From: Janthinobacterium sp. ROICE36
Lineage (GTDB): Bacteria; Pseudomonadota; Gammaproteobacteria; Burkholderiales; Burkholderiaceae_D
Assembly: GCF_002869965.1 (NCBI RefSeq)
Contig: NZ_PEBS01000009.1
Span: 1-64,000 of the forward strand
Direction of reading: 5' to 3'
DNA length: 64,000 nucleotides
The notes under the pieces were generated by a model. That model was not told the DNA's origin. It saw only the letters and a program-made list of their open reading frames with translations, and did no database searches. Below are positions 27,089 to 36,175 of this stretch, one piece after another; within the stretch, counting starts at the first letter, position 1, and the number at the start of each line of letters is the position of its first letter. The translations under genes were made by a program, and so were the position numbers.

Positions 27089-27858
27089 GCGTGCGATCCC
27101 CCCAGGTAAGCCTCGATGACGGCCGGGTTTTGTTGTATTTCGGCTGGCAAGCCTTCGGCGATGCGCTTGCCATATTCGAGCACCGTGATGCAGTCGCACA
27201 GCCCCATCATCAGTTTCACGTCGTGCTCGATCAACAGCACGGTCTTGCCTTCGGCCTTGATTTTTACCAGCAACTCGCGCAGGGCCAGCTTTTCCGTCGC
27301 ATTCATGCCGGCCGCCGGCTCGTCGAGGGCCAGCAGAGTAGGATCGGTGGCCAGCGCGCGGGCGATTTCCAGGCGCCGCTGGTCGCCATACGATAAGAAG
27401 CGCGCCGTGCGATTGGCAAACTGGGCGATGCCAACGAAATCGAGCAATTCCATCGCCCGCTTGCGTATGGACGCCTCTTCCTCACGCGCCGCCTTGTGGC
27501 GGAAAATGGCGCCGAACACGCCCTGGTGCGAGCGTACATGGCGCCCTACCATGACGTTTTCCAGCGCCGTCATGTCGCCAAACAGGCGAATGTTCTGAAA
27601 AGTGCGGGCGATGCCTGCCTTGGCCACCTTGTGCGGCGCAGACGGCGAATACGGCTTGCCGGCCAGCTCGAAGGTGCCCGTGTCGGGCTGGTACAGACCC
27701 GTGATGACATTGAAAAAGGTGGTCTTGCCGGCACCGTTCGGGCCGATCAAACCGTAAATTTGCCCCTGCCGGATGGTAATGCCCACGTCGGTCAGCGCCT
27801 GCAAGCCGCCGAAACGCTTATTCACGCCGGCAATGTTGAGAATGATCTGTTCGCTCAT
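27085..27858 (-). CDS. livG: branched-chain amino acid ABC transporter ATPase LivG
   Basis: A 257-residue ATPase. Walker A GPNGAGKTT, the LivG-type VARTFQNIRLFGDMTALENVMVG, signature LSYGDQRRLEIARALA, Walker B LLALDEPAAGMN, and the C-terminal IQQNPAVIEAYLGG. It starts 12 bp after livM. Confidence 0.94.
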   Translation of the reverse strand: MSEQIILNIAGVNKRFGGLQALTDVGITIRQGQIYGLIGPNGAGKTTFFNVITGLYQPDTGTFELAGKPYSPSAPHKVAKAGIARTFQNIRLFGDMTALENVMVGRHVRSHQGVFGAIFRHKAAREEEASIRKRAMELLDFVGIAQFANRTARFLSYGDQRRLEIARALATDPTLLALDEPAAGMNATEKLALRELLVKIKAEGKTVLLIEHDVKLMMGLCDCITVLEYGKRIAEGLPAEIQQNPAVIEAYLGGSHA

Positions 27859-27870
27859 GCTAGCCCTCCC

Positions 27871-29088
27871 TTAAGCGGACACGACGCCGGTGGATTTATT
27901 CGGCTGGTCCACATCGTGGTCGGGCCGGTCCTCGTGCTTCGGCGATGGCCACAATCCGGCGGGACGGTTGAGCATGATCAAGACCATGGCCAGGCCGTAC
28001 AGCAGCTGGCGCAGCACTTCCGCCTCGATTATCACGTGGCCGAACAGCGCCTGCTGGGCAGGTTCCACCACGTGGCGCAGCACTTCGGGTATCGAGGCGA
28101 GGATGACGCCGCCGAGGATCACACCGGGGATATGGCCGATGCCGCCCAGCACCACCATGGCCAGCACGGCGATCGATTCCGTCAGCGAGAACGATTCGGG
28201 CGAAACAAAGCCCTGGAACGAGGCAAACATGGCACCGGCCACGCCGCCGAACGAGGCGCCCATGGAAAAGGCCAGCAGTTTGACGTTGCGCGTGTTGATG
28301 CCCATGGCTTTCGCGGCGATCTCGTCTTCGCGGATGGCCACCCAGGCACGGCCCAGGCGCGAATGCTGCAGGCGCTTGGTGACGAACACGACGGCGATGC
28401 ACAGGAAGAGGAACAAAAAGTAATAGGCGTTCACGGACGGCATGGAAAAGCCGCCGACCACGACGGTGCTATTGGTGCCCGCCTCGCCGGCCAGGTTGAC
28501 GCCGAAGATGCGGATGGGATCGATCAGATTGATGCCTTGCGGCCCATTCGTGAAATTGATGGGGTCGTTCAAATTGTTCATGAAGATGCGGATGATCTCG
28601 CCAAAGCCCAGGGTCACGATGGCCAGATAGTCGCCGCGCAGCTTCAAGGTCGGCGCGCCCAGCAAGGCGCCGAACAGGCCGGCCACAAACGCGGCCAGCG
28701 GCACGATGAGCCAGATCGACAGATGGATGCCGTTTTCGCGGATTTCAGGCCCCATCAGCTGTACCAGGGTTGCACCCAGCACCGGATATTGATTCACCAC
28801 CGATTCGAGCAGGATGGCGAACTGCGGCGACGCCAGCAAGGCCGTCAGGTAAGCCCCCACGGCATAGAAGGCGATATAACCGAGGTCGAGCAGGCCGGCA
28901 AAGCCGACGACGATGTTCAGGCCCAGGGCCAGCATGATGTACAGCAAGGCCATGTCGATGATGCGCACCCACGAGTTGCCGAACTGCGCGGCAAAAAACG
29001 GGAACACCATCAGCAGCGCTGCCAGGCCCAGCATGCCGGCGTAAGCCTTGGCGGGATTCTTTTTTGCGTCGAAATCGAGTAATGCCAT
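27871..29088 (-). CDS. livM: branched-chain amino acid ABC transporter permease LivM
   Basis: A 405-residue inner-membrane permease with 8-10 spans. LGLNIVVGFAGLLDLGYIAFYAVGAYLTA near the start and the coupling segment AAKAMGINTRNVKLLAFSMGASFGG identify the LivM family. The C-terminal tail (about 370-405) is charged and cytosolic. Confidence 0.93.
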   Translation of the reverse strand: MALLDFDAKKNPAKAYAGMLGLAALLMVFPFFAAQFGNSWVRIIDMALLYIMLALGLNIVVGFAGLLDLGYIAFYAVGAYLTALLASPQFAILLESVVNQYPVLGATLVQLMGPEIRENGIHLSIWLIVPLAAFVAGLFGALLGAPTLKLRGDYLAIVTLGFGEIIRIFMNNLNDPINFTNGPQGINLIDPIRIFGVNLAGEAGTNSTVVVGGFSMPSVNAYYFLFLFLCIAVVFVTKRLQHSRLGRAWVAIREDEIAAKAMGINTRNVKLLAFSMGASFGGVAGAMFASFQGFVSPESFSLTESIAVLAMVVLGGIGHIPGVILGGVILASIPEVLRHVVEPAQQALFGHVIIEAEVLRQLLYGLAMVLIMLNRPAGLWPSPKHEDRPDHDVDQPNKSTGVVSA

Positions 29089-29109
29089 GATTAATCTCCC
29101 AGTTTCACA

Positions 29110-30039
29110 TCAGGCACGGTCGGCCACTCTTTCGCCCATGATGCCGGACGGGCGCAGGGTCAACACGATGATCAGCACGACGAAGGCAAAGATATCCTGG
29201 TAGTGGCTGCCGAGGAAACCGCCCGTGAGGTCGCCGATATAACCGGCGCCCAGACTCTCGATGAGGCCCAGCAAAATCCCCCCCAACATGGCGCCATAGA
29301 TATTGCCGATGCCGCCCAGCACGGCCGCGCAAAAGGCCTTCAAGCCGGGGATGGCGCCCATGGAAAATTGAATGGATGCATAATTGGCGCCCCACATCAC
29401 ACCCGCCACGGCCGCCAACGCGGCGCCGATGGCAAAGGTGGCAACAATGACCTTGTCGGAATCGACGCCCATGAGGCCCGCCACGCGGGGGTTTTCCGCC
29501 GTGGCGCGCATGGCGCGGCCCATTTTCGTTTTTTCCACCAGCAACACCAAGCCGCCCATCGACAGGGCAGCCAGGGCCAGCAGCAATACTTGCGTTTGCG
29601 AAATCACGGCGCCGCCTATATTGATAGGGTCGGTCGACAGCAATTGGGGAAAGGGCAAGGGATTGCGCGTCCAGATCATCATGGCAAAGGTTTGCAACAG
29701 GATGGAGACGCCGATGGCGGTAATCAGGGGGGCGAGGCGGGGGGCGTTGCGCAGGCGGCGGTAGGCAACCCGCTCGATGATGATGTTGACCAGAATACAG
29801 ATGGGAATGGCGCCGAGGATGGCGGTGGCCAGTTTCAAATAGCCGGGCCAGTCCGGCACATAGATGCCCAGCAGCTTGAGGATGGTCAAGCCCACCATGG
29901 CGCCGATCATGAGCACATCGCCGTGGGCGAAGTTGATCAGGTTCAAGACGCCGTACACCATCGTGTAACCGAGGGCGACTAAGGCATACATGCTGCCCAG
30001 CACCAAGCCGTTAATGATCTGCTGGATGAATGTATCCAT
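29110..30039 (-). CDS. livH: branched-chain amino acid ABC transporter permease LivH
   Basis: A 309-residue permease, first gene of the operon. FIQQIINGLVLGSMYALVALGYTMVYGVLNLINFAHGD is the classic LivH start, and GLMGVDSDKVIVATFAIGAALAAVAGV is the coupling region. I chose ATG 30039. No livJ/livK-type binding protein gene lies beside the cluster, so the ligand (Leu/Ile/Val or another amide) is not proven. Confidence 0.93.
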   Translation of the reverse strand: MDTFIQQIINGLVLGSMYALVALGYTMVYGVLNLINFAHGDVLMIGAMVGLTILKLLGIYVPDWPGYLKLATAILGAIPICILVNIIIERVAYRRLRNAPRLAPLITAIGVSILLQTFAMMIWTRNPLPFPQLLSTDPINIGGAVISQTQVLLLALAALSMGGLVLLVEKTKMGRAMRATAENPRVAGLMGVDSDKVIVATFAIGAALAAVAGVMWGANYASIQFSMGAIPGLKAFCAAVLGGIGNIYGAMLGGILLGLIESLGAGYIGDLTGGFLGSHYQDIFAFVVLIIVLTLRPSGIMGERVADRA

Positions 30040-30278
30040 GATTGCCCTATCAAATATGCATTTTTCGGGAACAACATCCGCCAGAACATGGGGTGCTGAT
30101 ACAAAAACGGCACCGGAGGAAGAATTCCTGCAGTGCCATCCCTGGACCGTTCTCACCAGCATGGTGCACGCACTCAAAACGGGCGTGACCTTGCTTAGTC
30201 ATAACGACAACATATTCAAGCTTGAGGCAATCATAACGATCTTTTGCAAAAACTAAGCTTGGAATAAATCAATCATTT

Positions 30279-30293
30279 CCGAATTAAATTCGG
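30279..30293. promoter_or_regulatory. 15-bp palindrome between ispH and livH
   Basis: CCGAATT-A-AATTCGG is a perfect dyad in the 297-bp AT-rich gap upstream of livH, with TTTT after it on the plus strand. It may be an operator for the liv operon. No convincing -35/-10 pair could be assigned, and the rest of the gap shows nothing else. Confidence 0.35.
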
Positions 30294-30336
30294 TTTTGAG
30301 GTGCTTATTTCATTGATACTCAATTGCCCTACACAC

Positions 30337-31284
30337 TCAGGCGACGTCGCGCTTGAGGCCATCGAGGCCTTTCGGCATCGGGAACGTGACGGCTTCCTGC
30401 ACGCCGTCGAGCGGACGCACGCTCTTCACGCCGCACTCTTTCAAGCGGTCGATGACGGCTTGCACCAGCACCTCGGGTGCCGAGGCGCCAGCCGTCACAC
30501 CCACGCGCAGCTTGCCTTCCAGCCAGGCGGGGTCGATCTGCGAAGCATTGTCGACCATGTAGGCAGGCGTGCCCATCTTCTCGGCCACTTCGCGCAAACG
30601 GTTCGAATTCGAGCTGTTCGGGCTGCCCACGACGATCACCACTTCCACTTGCGGCGCCATGAATTTCACGGCTTCCTGGCGATTGGTGGTGGCGTAGCAG
30701 ATGTCGCCTTTTTTCGGCTCGGCGATGTTCGGATATTTCAGCTTCAAGGCCTCGATAATGTCGCGAGTGTCGTCAACTGACAACGTTGTTTGCGAAACAT
30801 AGGCCAGGCTGTCCGGATTGGCAACCTGCAATGCCGCCACATCTTCGAGCGTCTCCACCAGATGCATGCCCATATCGGCCTGGCCCATCGTGCCTTCCAC
30901 CTCTGGGTGGCCATCGTGGCCGATCATGATGATCTCGCGGCCTTCGCGGCGCATCTTGCCCACTTCCATGTGCACCTTGGTGACCAGCGGGCAAGTCGCA
31001 TCAAAAATGCTCAGGCCGCGCGATTCCGCCTCGGCGCGCACGGCTTTCGACACGCCATGGGCGGAAAACACGAGCGTATTGCCAGCAGGCACGTCATCGA
31101 GGTCGTCGATGAAGATGGCGCCCTTGTTGCGCAAGTCGGCCACCACATAGGCGTTGTGGACGATTTCATGGCGCACGTAGATCGGTGCGCCAAATTGCTG
31201 CAAGGCACGCTCGACGATTTCAATCGCCCGGTCGACGCCAGCGCAGAAACCGCGGGGCTGGGCCAGTAACAGTTCTTTATCCAT
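30337..31284 (-). CDS. ispH: 4-hydroxy-3-methylbut-2-enyl diphosphate reductase
   Basis: A 315-residue 4Fe-4S enzyme, last step of the MEP isoprenoid pathway. The three cluster cysteines are present: GFCAGV (C14), DATCPLV (about 98) and [10 protein letters not shown] (about 200). So are [19 protein letters not shown] and [14 protein letters not shown] chose ATG 31284; a longer frame extends into fkpB. It lies 10 bp after fkpB, the conserved order seen in E. coli. Confidence 0.96.
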   Translation of the reverse strand: MDKELLLAQPRGFCAGVDRAIEIVERALQQFGAPIYVRHEIVHNAYVVADLRNKGAIFIDDLDDVPAGNTLVFSAHGVSKAVRAEAESRGLSIFDATCPLVTKVHMEVGKMRREGREIIMIGHDGHPEVEGTMGQADMGMHLVETLEDVAALQVANPDSLAYVSQTTLSVDDTRDIIEALKLKYPNIAEPKKGDICYATTNRQEAVKFMAPQVEVVIVVGSPNSSNSNRLREVAEKMGTPAYMVDNASQIDPAWLEGKLRVGVTAGASAPEVLVQAVIDRLKECGVKSVRPLDGVQEAVTFPMPKGLDGLKRDVA

Positions 31285-31294
31285 CGCTATTCCT

Positions 31295-31750
31295 TCACAA
31301 CACCGAAATGAGCTTGACTTCAAAGCGCAGCGGCTGGCCGGCCAGCGGATGATTGAAGTCGAACAGGGCCGAGTCCTCGCGCATTTCACGCAGCACGCCG
31401 GCAAAGCGGCCGCCGCCCGGCGCGGCAAAGTCGACCAGGTCGCCGATCTTGTAGTCGGCGCCCGGCACCGAGTTCTCGTCCAGGGTGGCGCGCGAAACCG
31501 ACTGCACCAGCTCGGGATTGCGCTCGCCAAAGCCTTCGCCGGCGGCCAGCTCGAACGTCTGGTGCGTGCCTTCAGGCAAGCCCAGCAGGCGCTGCTCGAG
31601 GAATGGCGCCAACTGGCCCTGTCCCAGCATCAAGGTAGCAGGATTTCCACTAAAGGTAGTGACAATATCAGTACCGTCAACAGTAGCAAGACGATAATGC
31701 AGGGTGAGGTAAGCCGCTTCGGTGACGACTGCTGGTTGCTCGTTGGACAT
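31295..31750 (-). CDS. fkpB: FKBP-type peptidyl-prolyl isomerase (SlpA/FkpB)
   Basis: A 151-residue cytosolic prolyl isomerase. [39 protein letters not shown] is the FKBP opening. The family's flap insertion follows, and [21 protein letters not shown] is the SlyD/SlpA signature. Unlike SlyD it has no His/Cys-rich metal tail. Confidence 0.92.
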   Translation of the reverse strand: MSNEQPAVVTEAAYLTLHYRLATVDGTDIVTTFSGNPATLMLGQGQLAPFLEQRLLGLPEGTHQTFELAAGEGFGERNPELVQSVSRATLDENSVPGADYKIGDLVDFAAPGGGRFAGVLREMREDSALFDFNHPLAGQPLRFEVKLISVL

Positions 31751-31871
31751 AGTGAGTTTTCAAGTAGCTGATGCAAAACGATATTGTAAGCCACACTGGC
31801 CGCGCCTGCGCCATGGCTTCGTCAAAGAAGACCATGCTGGGGCACGCGCCGGTGACAAACAGGAGAACAGC

Positions 31872-32546
31872 ATGGGCATCAAGGATTGGCCCGCCAGCGA
31901 ACGGCCACGCGAACGCCTGATCGAGGATGGCGCGCAATCGCTGTCGGATGCGGAATTGCTGGCCGTCTTCCTGCGCACGGGCGTGCGCGGCAAGAGCGCG
32001 GTGGAACTGGCGCGCGACACGGTGGAGCACTTCGGTTCCCTGCGGGGCCTGTTCGGCGCCAGCCTGGTGAGTTTTTCCGCCGTGCATGGCATGGGCAGCG
32101 CCAAGTTTGCCCAGCTACAAGCGGTAATGGAACTGGCGCGGCGCGCCATCATCGAGGACTTGCAGACGGGCCAGGCGCTCAATTCGCCGCACGCCGTCAA
32201 GGATTACCTGCGCCTGACCCTGGGCAACCTGCCGCATGAAGCATTTCACGTGTTGTTTTTGGACGTCAAGAATCGCCTGATCACGGCCCGGGAAATGTTT
32301 CGCGGCACCCTCACCCATACCAGCGTGTACCCGCGCGAAGTGGTCAAACAGGCGCTGCTGCACAACGCGGCCAGCGTCATGCTGGCCCACAACCACCCGT
32401 CCGGCACGCCGGAACCGAGCGAATCGGATTTATTACTGACGCGCGCGCTGGTGCAGGCATTGTCGCTGGTGGACGTGCGCATCCTCGACCATTTCGTCGT
32501 GGCCGGGCGGCAAGTGCATTCGTTTGCAGAGCACGGCCAGATCTAG
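31872..32546 (+). CDS. radC: RadC family JAB-domain protein
   Basis: A 224-residue protein. The N-terminal helix-hairpin-helix (about 15-90) reads [25 protein letters not shown]. The C-terminal JAB/MPN metalloprotease-like domain has the metal motif [14 protein letters not shown] (about 173-186). Its role in repair is historically assumed but not established. I chose ATG 31872 behind AGGAGA. It is divergent from fkpB. Confidence 0.93.
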   Translation: MGIKDWPASERPRERLIEDGAQSLSDAELLAVFLRTGVRGKSAVELARDTVEHFGSLRGLFGASLVSFSAVHGMGSAKFAQLQAVMELARRAIIEDLQTGQALNSPHAVKDYLRLTLGNLPHEAFHVLFLDVKNRLITAREMFRGTLTHTSVYPREVVKQALLHNAASVMLAHNHPSGTPEPSESDLLLTRALVQALSLVDVRILDHFVVAGRQVHSFAEHGQI

Positions 32547-32736
32547 CGCAGACGCGGCATGGCAGCGGTCAATTATCAGTTAACCATGTGTAAACAAGGA
32601 CATACGTGACCGCAGCAAGGCGCTTATCTAACAGTAAACAGCGCTGCTTACCAGTGCTCTTCCCTATGAAGAAAGGTAAAAGTCAAATTGTTAAATTATT
32701 TCAATACAACATGACACAATTGTTTTTCGCAAGTCA

Positions 32737-32765
32737 TTGATAAATCTGCTTATTTTGGATATACT
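32737..32765 (+). promoter_or_regulatory. promoter of rpmB-rpmG
   Basis: TTGATA (32737-32742), 17-bp spacer, TATACT (32760-32765), followed by a short leader with AAGGAG at 32793. The 190 bases before it, back to radC, show no gene or structure. Confidence 0.7.
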
Positions 32766-32804
32766 CTCGTTTTTCCAATTTGGAATATCTTTAAGGAGTG
32801 CGCC

Positions 32805-33041
32805 ATGGCACGTGTTTGCCAAGTCACTGGGAAGAAGCCGATGGTCGGCAACAATGTTTCCCATGCAAACAACAAAACCAAACGTCGTTTTTTGCCTAAC
32901 TTGCAGAATCGTCGTATTTTTGTTGAATCTGAAAACCGCTGGGTCTCCCTGCGTTTGTCCAACGCCGGTCTGCGCGTCATCGATAAAGTCGGCATCGACG
33001 CCGTATTGGTCGATATGCGCGCTCGTGGCGAAAAAGTCTAA
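32805..33041 (+). CDS. rpmB: 50S ribosomal protein L28
   Basis: A 78-residue basic ribosomal protein: [32 protein letters not shown] is the L28 signature, with normal length. First gene of the rpmB-rpmG operon. Confidence 0.97.
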   Translation: MARVCQVTGKKPMVGNNVSHANNKTKRRFLPNLQNRRIFVESENRWVSLRLSNAGLRVIDKVGIDAVLVDMRARGEKV

Positions 33042-33063
33042 TTAGCAGAATAAGGGAGCTATC

Positions 33064-33231
33064 ATGGCAAAATCAGGCCGCGACAAAATCAAGTTAGAAT
33101 CGACCGCCGGTACGGGTCACTTCTACACGACTACCAAAAACAAGCGTACGACGCCTGCGAAAATGGAGATCATGAAATTTGATCCTAAAGCACGCAAGCA
33201 CGTAACGTACAAAGAAACCAAAATCAAGTAA
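33064..33231 (+). CDS. rpmG: 50S ribosomal protein L33
   Basis: A 55-residue protein, 22 bp after rpmB. It reads [20 protein letters not shown], then [20 protein letters not shown] and KETKIK, the zinc-free L33 form without CxxC pairs. It ends in TAA at 33229-33231. Ribosome site AAGGGAGC. Confidence 0.97.
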   Translation: MAKSGRDKIKLESTAGTGHFYTTTKNKRTTPAKMEIMKFDPKARKHVTYKETKIK

Positions 33232-33256
33232 TTGATATTGTGTTCTGTAAAAAGAG

Positions 33257-33280
33257 CCGCTCCGATGAGCGGTTTTTTTT
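33257..33280 (+). terminator. intrinsic terminator of rpmB-rpmG
   Basis: Stem CCGCTC/GAGCGG with a CGAT loop, followed by eight T. Confidence 0.93.
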
Positions 33281-33321
33281 CGTCCTGATTATTTACGCCA
33301 CCCTCGCCCTTTGCCAAGGCG

Positions 33322-33345
33322 AAAAAAAACCCTGGAAACCAGGGT
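33322..33345 (-). terminator. intrinsic terminator of the desaturase gene
   Basis: On the minus strand ACCCTGG-TTT-CCAGGGT is followed by eight T (33329-33322), 20 bp after the desaturase stop. Confidence 0.92.
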
Positions 33346-33365
33346 CTTGATATGCAGCAGCTTAC

Positions 33366-34574
33366 TTATGCATAACTGCGCAGGCGCAAGGAGAAATCCT
33401 GCAGCGACTCGATGCCCGACGCTTCGGCGCGCGTGCACCAGTCTTGCAGCTTCTGCAGCAATTGCTCGCGCGTAAAGTGGGAACGCTCCCAGATGGCGCC
33501 CAGTTCCACGCGCATGTGGTGCATGGTTTCCAGCGCCTTGCTGTGCTGGAACAATTCAGATAACTGCTCGTGCTGCGCATCGGCCAGCTTGCCCGGCTCA
33601 CGCTGCATCAGCTTGCGCGACGACTTGAGGAAACGCTTTTCCAGTTCGGCCTTGTTCTTCAGGTGTTCCAGCTCTTCCTTCCAGGCATGCTTGATCGATT
33701 TCGCATACTTGGCCATCACGTCATAGCGGTTGGCGATGACCGATTGCAAGGTCTCGAAGTCCGCTTCCAGCTTGCCGTGCGAGAACTTCGGTTCTGGCGC
33801 CAGCTTTTTCACCTTGGCCAGGCCCAGCATTTCCAGCGCGCGGATATACGCCCAGCCGATATCGATTTCATACCATTTCGACGACAGCTTGGCCGACGTC
33901 GCATACGTATGGTGATTGTTGTGCAACTCTTCGCCGCCGATCAGGATGCCAAACGGAATGATGTTGGTGGCCGCGTCGGCGCAATCATAGTTGCGGTAAC
34001 CCCAGTAGTGGCCGATGCCGTTGATGATGCCGGCTGCCGTGATCGGGATCCACATCATTTGCACGGCCCACACGGAAATGCCGATCACGCCGAACAACAC
34101 AAAATTGATGACAAACAGCGACACCACGCCCAGCCAGCTGTATTTGGTGTACAGATTGCGTTCGATCCAGTCCGTCGGCGTGCCATGACCGTACTTGGCC
34201 ATGGTTTCCATGTTCTTCGATTCAGCGCGGTACAGCTCGGCGCCTTCCCAGAAGACTTTCTTGATGCCGCGCGTCACGGGGCTGTGCGGATCTTCTTCCG
34301 TATCGCACTTGGCGTGGTGCTTGCGGTGGATGGCCGCCCATTCCTTGGTGACCTGGCCCGTCGTCAGCCACAGCCAGAAACGGAAGAAATGGCTGGGAAT
34401 TGCGTGCAACTCCAGCGCCCGGTGGGCCTGGTGGCGGTGCAGGTAAATCGTGACGCTGGCGATCGTGATGTGCGTGACCAGCATGGTGTACAGGAAAACT
34501 TGCCATGCGGACAGATCGGTAATGCCAGTTGCCATGAACTGCAAAACGTCGTGTAAAACGGAACTCAATGTCAT
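33366..34574 (-). CDS. membrane fatty acid desaturase (acyl-CoA delta-9 type) with C-terminal extension
   Basis: A 402-residue di-iron membrane enzyme that introduces a double bond into acyl chains. The three His boxes are HRHQAH (about 46), HRKHH (about 83) and HNNHH (about 218). Residues about 20-45 and 145-200 form the membrane spans. After about residue 250 there is a 150-residue Lys/Glu-rich helical extension (with YAKSIKHAWKEELEHLKNKAELEKRFL) that is not part of the catalytic core. The extension's role is unknown. Confidence 0.9.
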   Translation of the reverse strand: MTLSSVLHDVLQFMATGITDLSAWQVFLYTMLVTHITIASVTIYLHRHQAHRALELHAIPSHFFRFWLWLTTGQVTKEWAAIHRKHHAKCDTEEDPHSPVTRGIKKVFWEGAELYRAESKNMETMAKYGHGTPTDWIERNLYTKYSWLGVVSLFVINFVLFGVIGISVWAVQMMWIPITAAGIINGIGHYWGYRNYDCADAATNIIPFGILIGGEELHNNHHTYATSAKLSSKWYEIDIGWAYIRALEMLGLAKVKKLAPEPKFSHGKLEADFETLQSVIANRYDVMAKYAKSIKHAWKEELEHLKNKAELEKRFLKSSRKLMQREPGKLADAQHEQLSELFQHSKALETMHHMRVELGAIWERSHFTREQLLQKLQDWCTRAEASGIESLQDFSLRLRSYA

Positions 34575-34706
34575 TACTACTACTCCAAGTGGACAGGCAT
34601 GCGCACGGTCGCTCCAGTGACTCCAGAGGTCCGGCAGAGTTAATTTTAGACGTAATTGTACGCCCTAATGGGTGCTATCAGGCAAAATCGGAGGCGGGCA
34701 GCGAGG

Positions 34707-36065
34707 TTATGGCTGGGTGCCGGATGGCGCGGACTCACCCTCTGCCGCACCCGCGAGCGGGGCAGGAGGCGTACCAACAATACGCAATTCGCGTTGCGGA
34801 AACGGTACACTGACCTTATGTTCCTGCAAGGTGCGCCAGATGGCGCGGTTCACATTCGACTTCACGCCGCCCGTGCCGTTTTCCGGATCCGCGATCCAGA
34901 AGCCAATCTGCACGTCGAGGCCGTCGGCGCCGAAACGCACGAGGGTGGCCGATGGCGGCTTGCTTTGCGACACGCGCGGCACCTTGGCCGTCGCCGCTTC
35001 CAGCAAGGGAAAGATGACGTCGAGATCCGTTTCATAGCCCAGCGACACAGGCACGCCCAGCCAGATCATACGATTGCTCAGCGACATATTTTGTACACCG
35101 CCGGATATCAGCATTTCATTGGGCACGATGGATTCAACGCCATCGGCACCCAGTAACACAGTATAGCGCGTATTGATTTGCGTGACTTTGCCCGTGAACT
35201 GGCCGACAGTGATCATGTCGCCGATGGTCAGGCTACGGTCGAGCAAGATGATAAAGCCGGACACAAAGTTCGCGGCGATCTTTTGCAAGCCAAAGCCCAG
35301 CGCCACGCCGAAGGCACCGCCAAATACGGATAGCACGGTCAGGTCGATGCCCACCAGCGACAGGCTGACCAGCACGGAAACGAGGATCAGCACGGCGCGC
35401 CCCATGCGCGACATCACCACGCGCAAGGAAGTGTGCAGACCCGGCATTTTCATCAGGCGCTCGTCGAGCGAGGTGCCGGCCCACATGGCCAGCACCAGCA
35501 GCACGGCCACCGAAACAGCGGCTTGCAAGATGGCAGCCACGGATACCTTGTTGCGTCCCAGCGGCACGACGATGCTTTCCAGGAATACATGCAATTCCGG
35601 CCACAGGCCCGTGATATACAGGGCCATGCCGGCCCACACCACGACCGTGAATATCTTTTCCAACAGCAACATGGTCGGGCTGATGTCGCCATGGCGGGCA
35701 AAAATGCGGCGCAGCACATAAAAACCGAAGCGCACCAGCGCCATCGAGGTGCACAGGGGAATGGCGATACTGAGCAGATTCACCGACTGGAACTTGGCCA
35801 GGAAATGTTGCGCAATGCCCAGCAGCATGGCCGCCAGCACGGGCGTCAGGATGCGGATGAAACTGTCCGTGCGCTGCAAGGTTTCCGGCGTAGCCGGGAC
35901 AACGGCCGCTTCCGCCCGCTGGTGCAGGAATTCGCGCAACTGCCGCACCAGCAACCAGCTCAAGGCCAGGCAAGCGACGATGACCAACGCTTGCCACAGG
36001 ATGGCCGGTTGACGGAAATCATTGACAAAATCAGTGATCAGGTTGAGCAGCGGGGTTTCGTTCAT
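34707..36065 (-). CDS. mechanosensitive channel, MscS family
   Basis: A 452-residue channel with about six predicted N-terminal spans before the MscS core. The pore helix and beta domain read VFGGAFGVALGFGLQKIAANFVSGFIILLDRSLTIGDMITVG, followed by NTRYTVLLGADGVESIVPNE. It releases solutes on osmotic downshock. I chose ATG 36065; another ATG 27 codons earlier remains possible. It is last in a group with the methyltransferase and purN. Confidence 0.87.
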   Translation of the reverse strand: MNETPLLNLITDFVNDFRQPAILWQALVIVACLALSWLLVRQLREFLHQRAEAAVVPATPETLQRTDSFIRILTPVLAAMLLGIAQHFLAKFQSVNLLSIAIPLCTSMALVRFGFYVLRRIFARHGDISPTMLLLEKIFTVVVWAGMALYITGLWPELHVFLESIVVPLGRNKVSVAAILQAAVSVAVLLVLAMWAGTSLDERLMKMPGLHTSLRVVMSRMGRAVLILVSVLVSLSLVGIDLTVLSVFGGAFGVALGFGLQKIAANFVSGFIILLDRSLTIGDMITVGQFTGKVTQINTRYTVLLGADGVESIVPNEMLISGGVQNMSLSNRMIWLGVPVSLGYETDLDVIFPLLEAATAKVPRVSQSKPPSATLVRFGADGLDVQIGFWIADPENGTGGVKSNVNRAIWRTLQEHKVSVPFPQRELRIVGTPPAPLAGAAEGESAPSGTQP

Positions 36066-36175
36066 GGCAGATGGGGGCTGGAAGGTGGGACGGATGGACG
36101 GTGTGCCCATGCCGCCAGGCGGGCTGGCGGCATTGAAAGCGGCCACTGCAGGTGCAGCGGCCGCCCGTGACTAGC

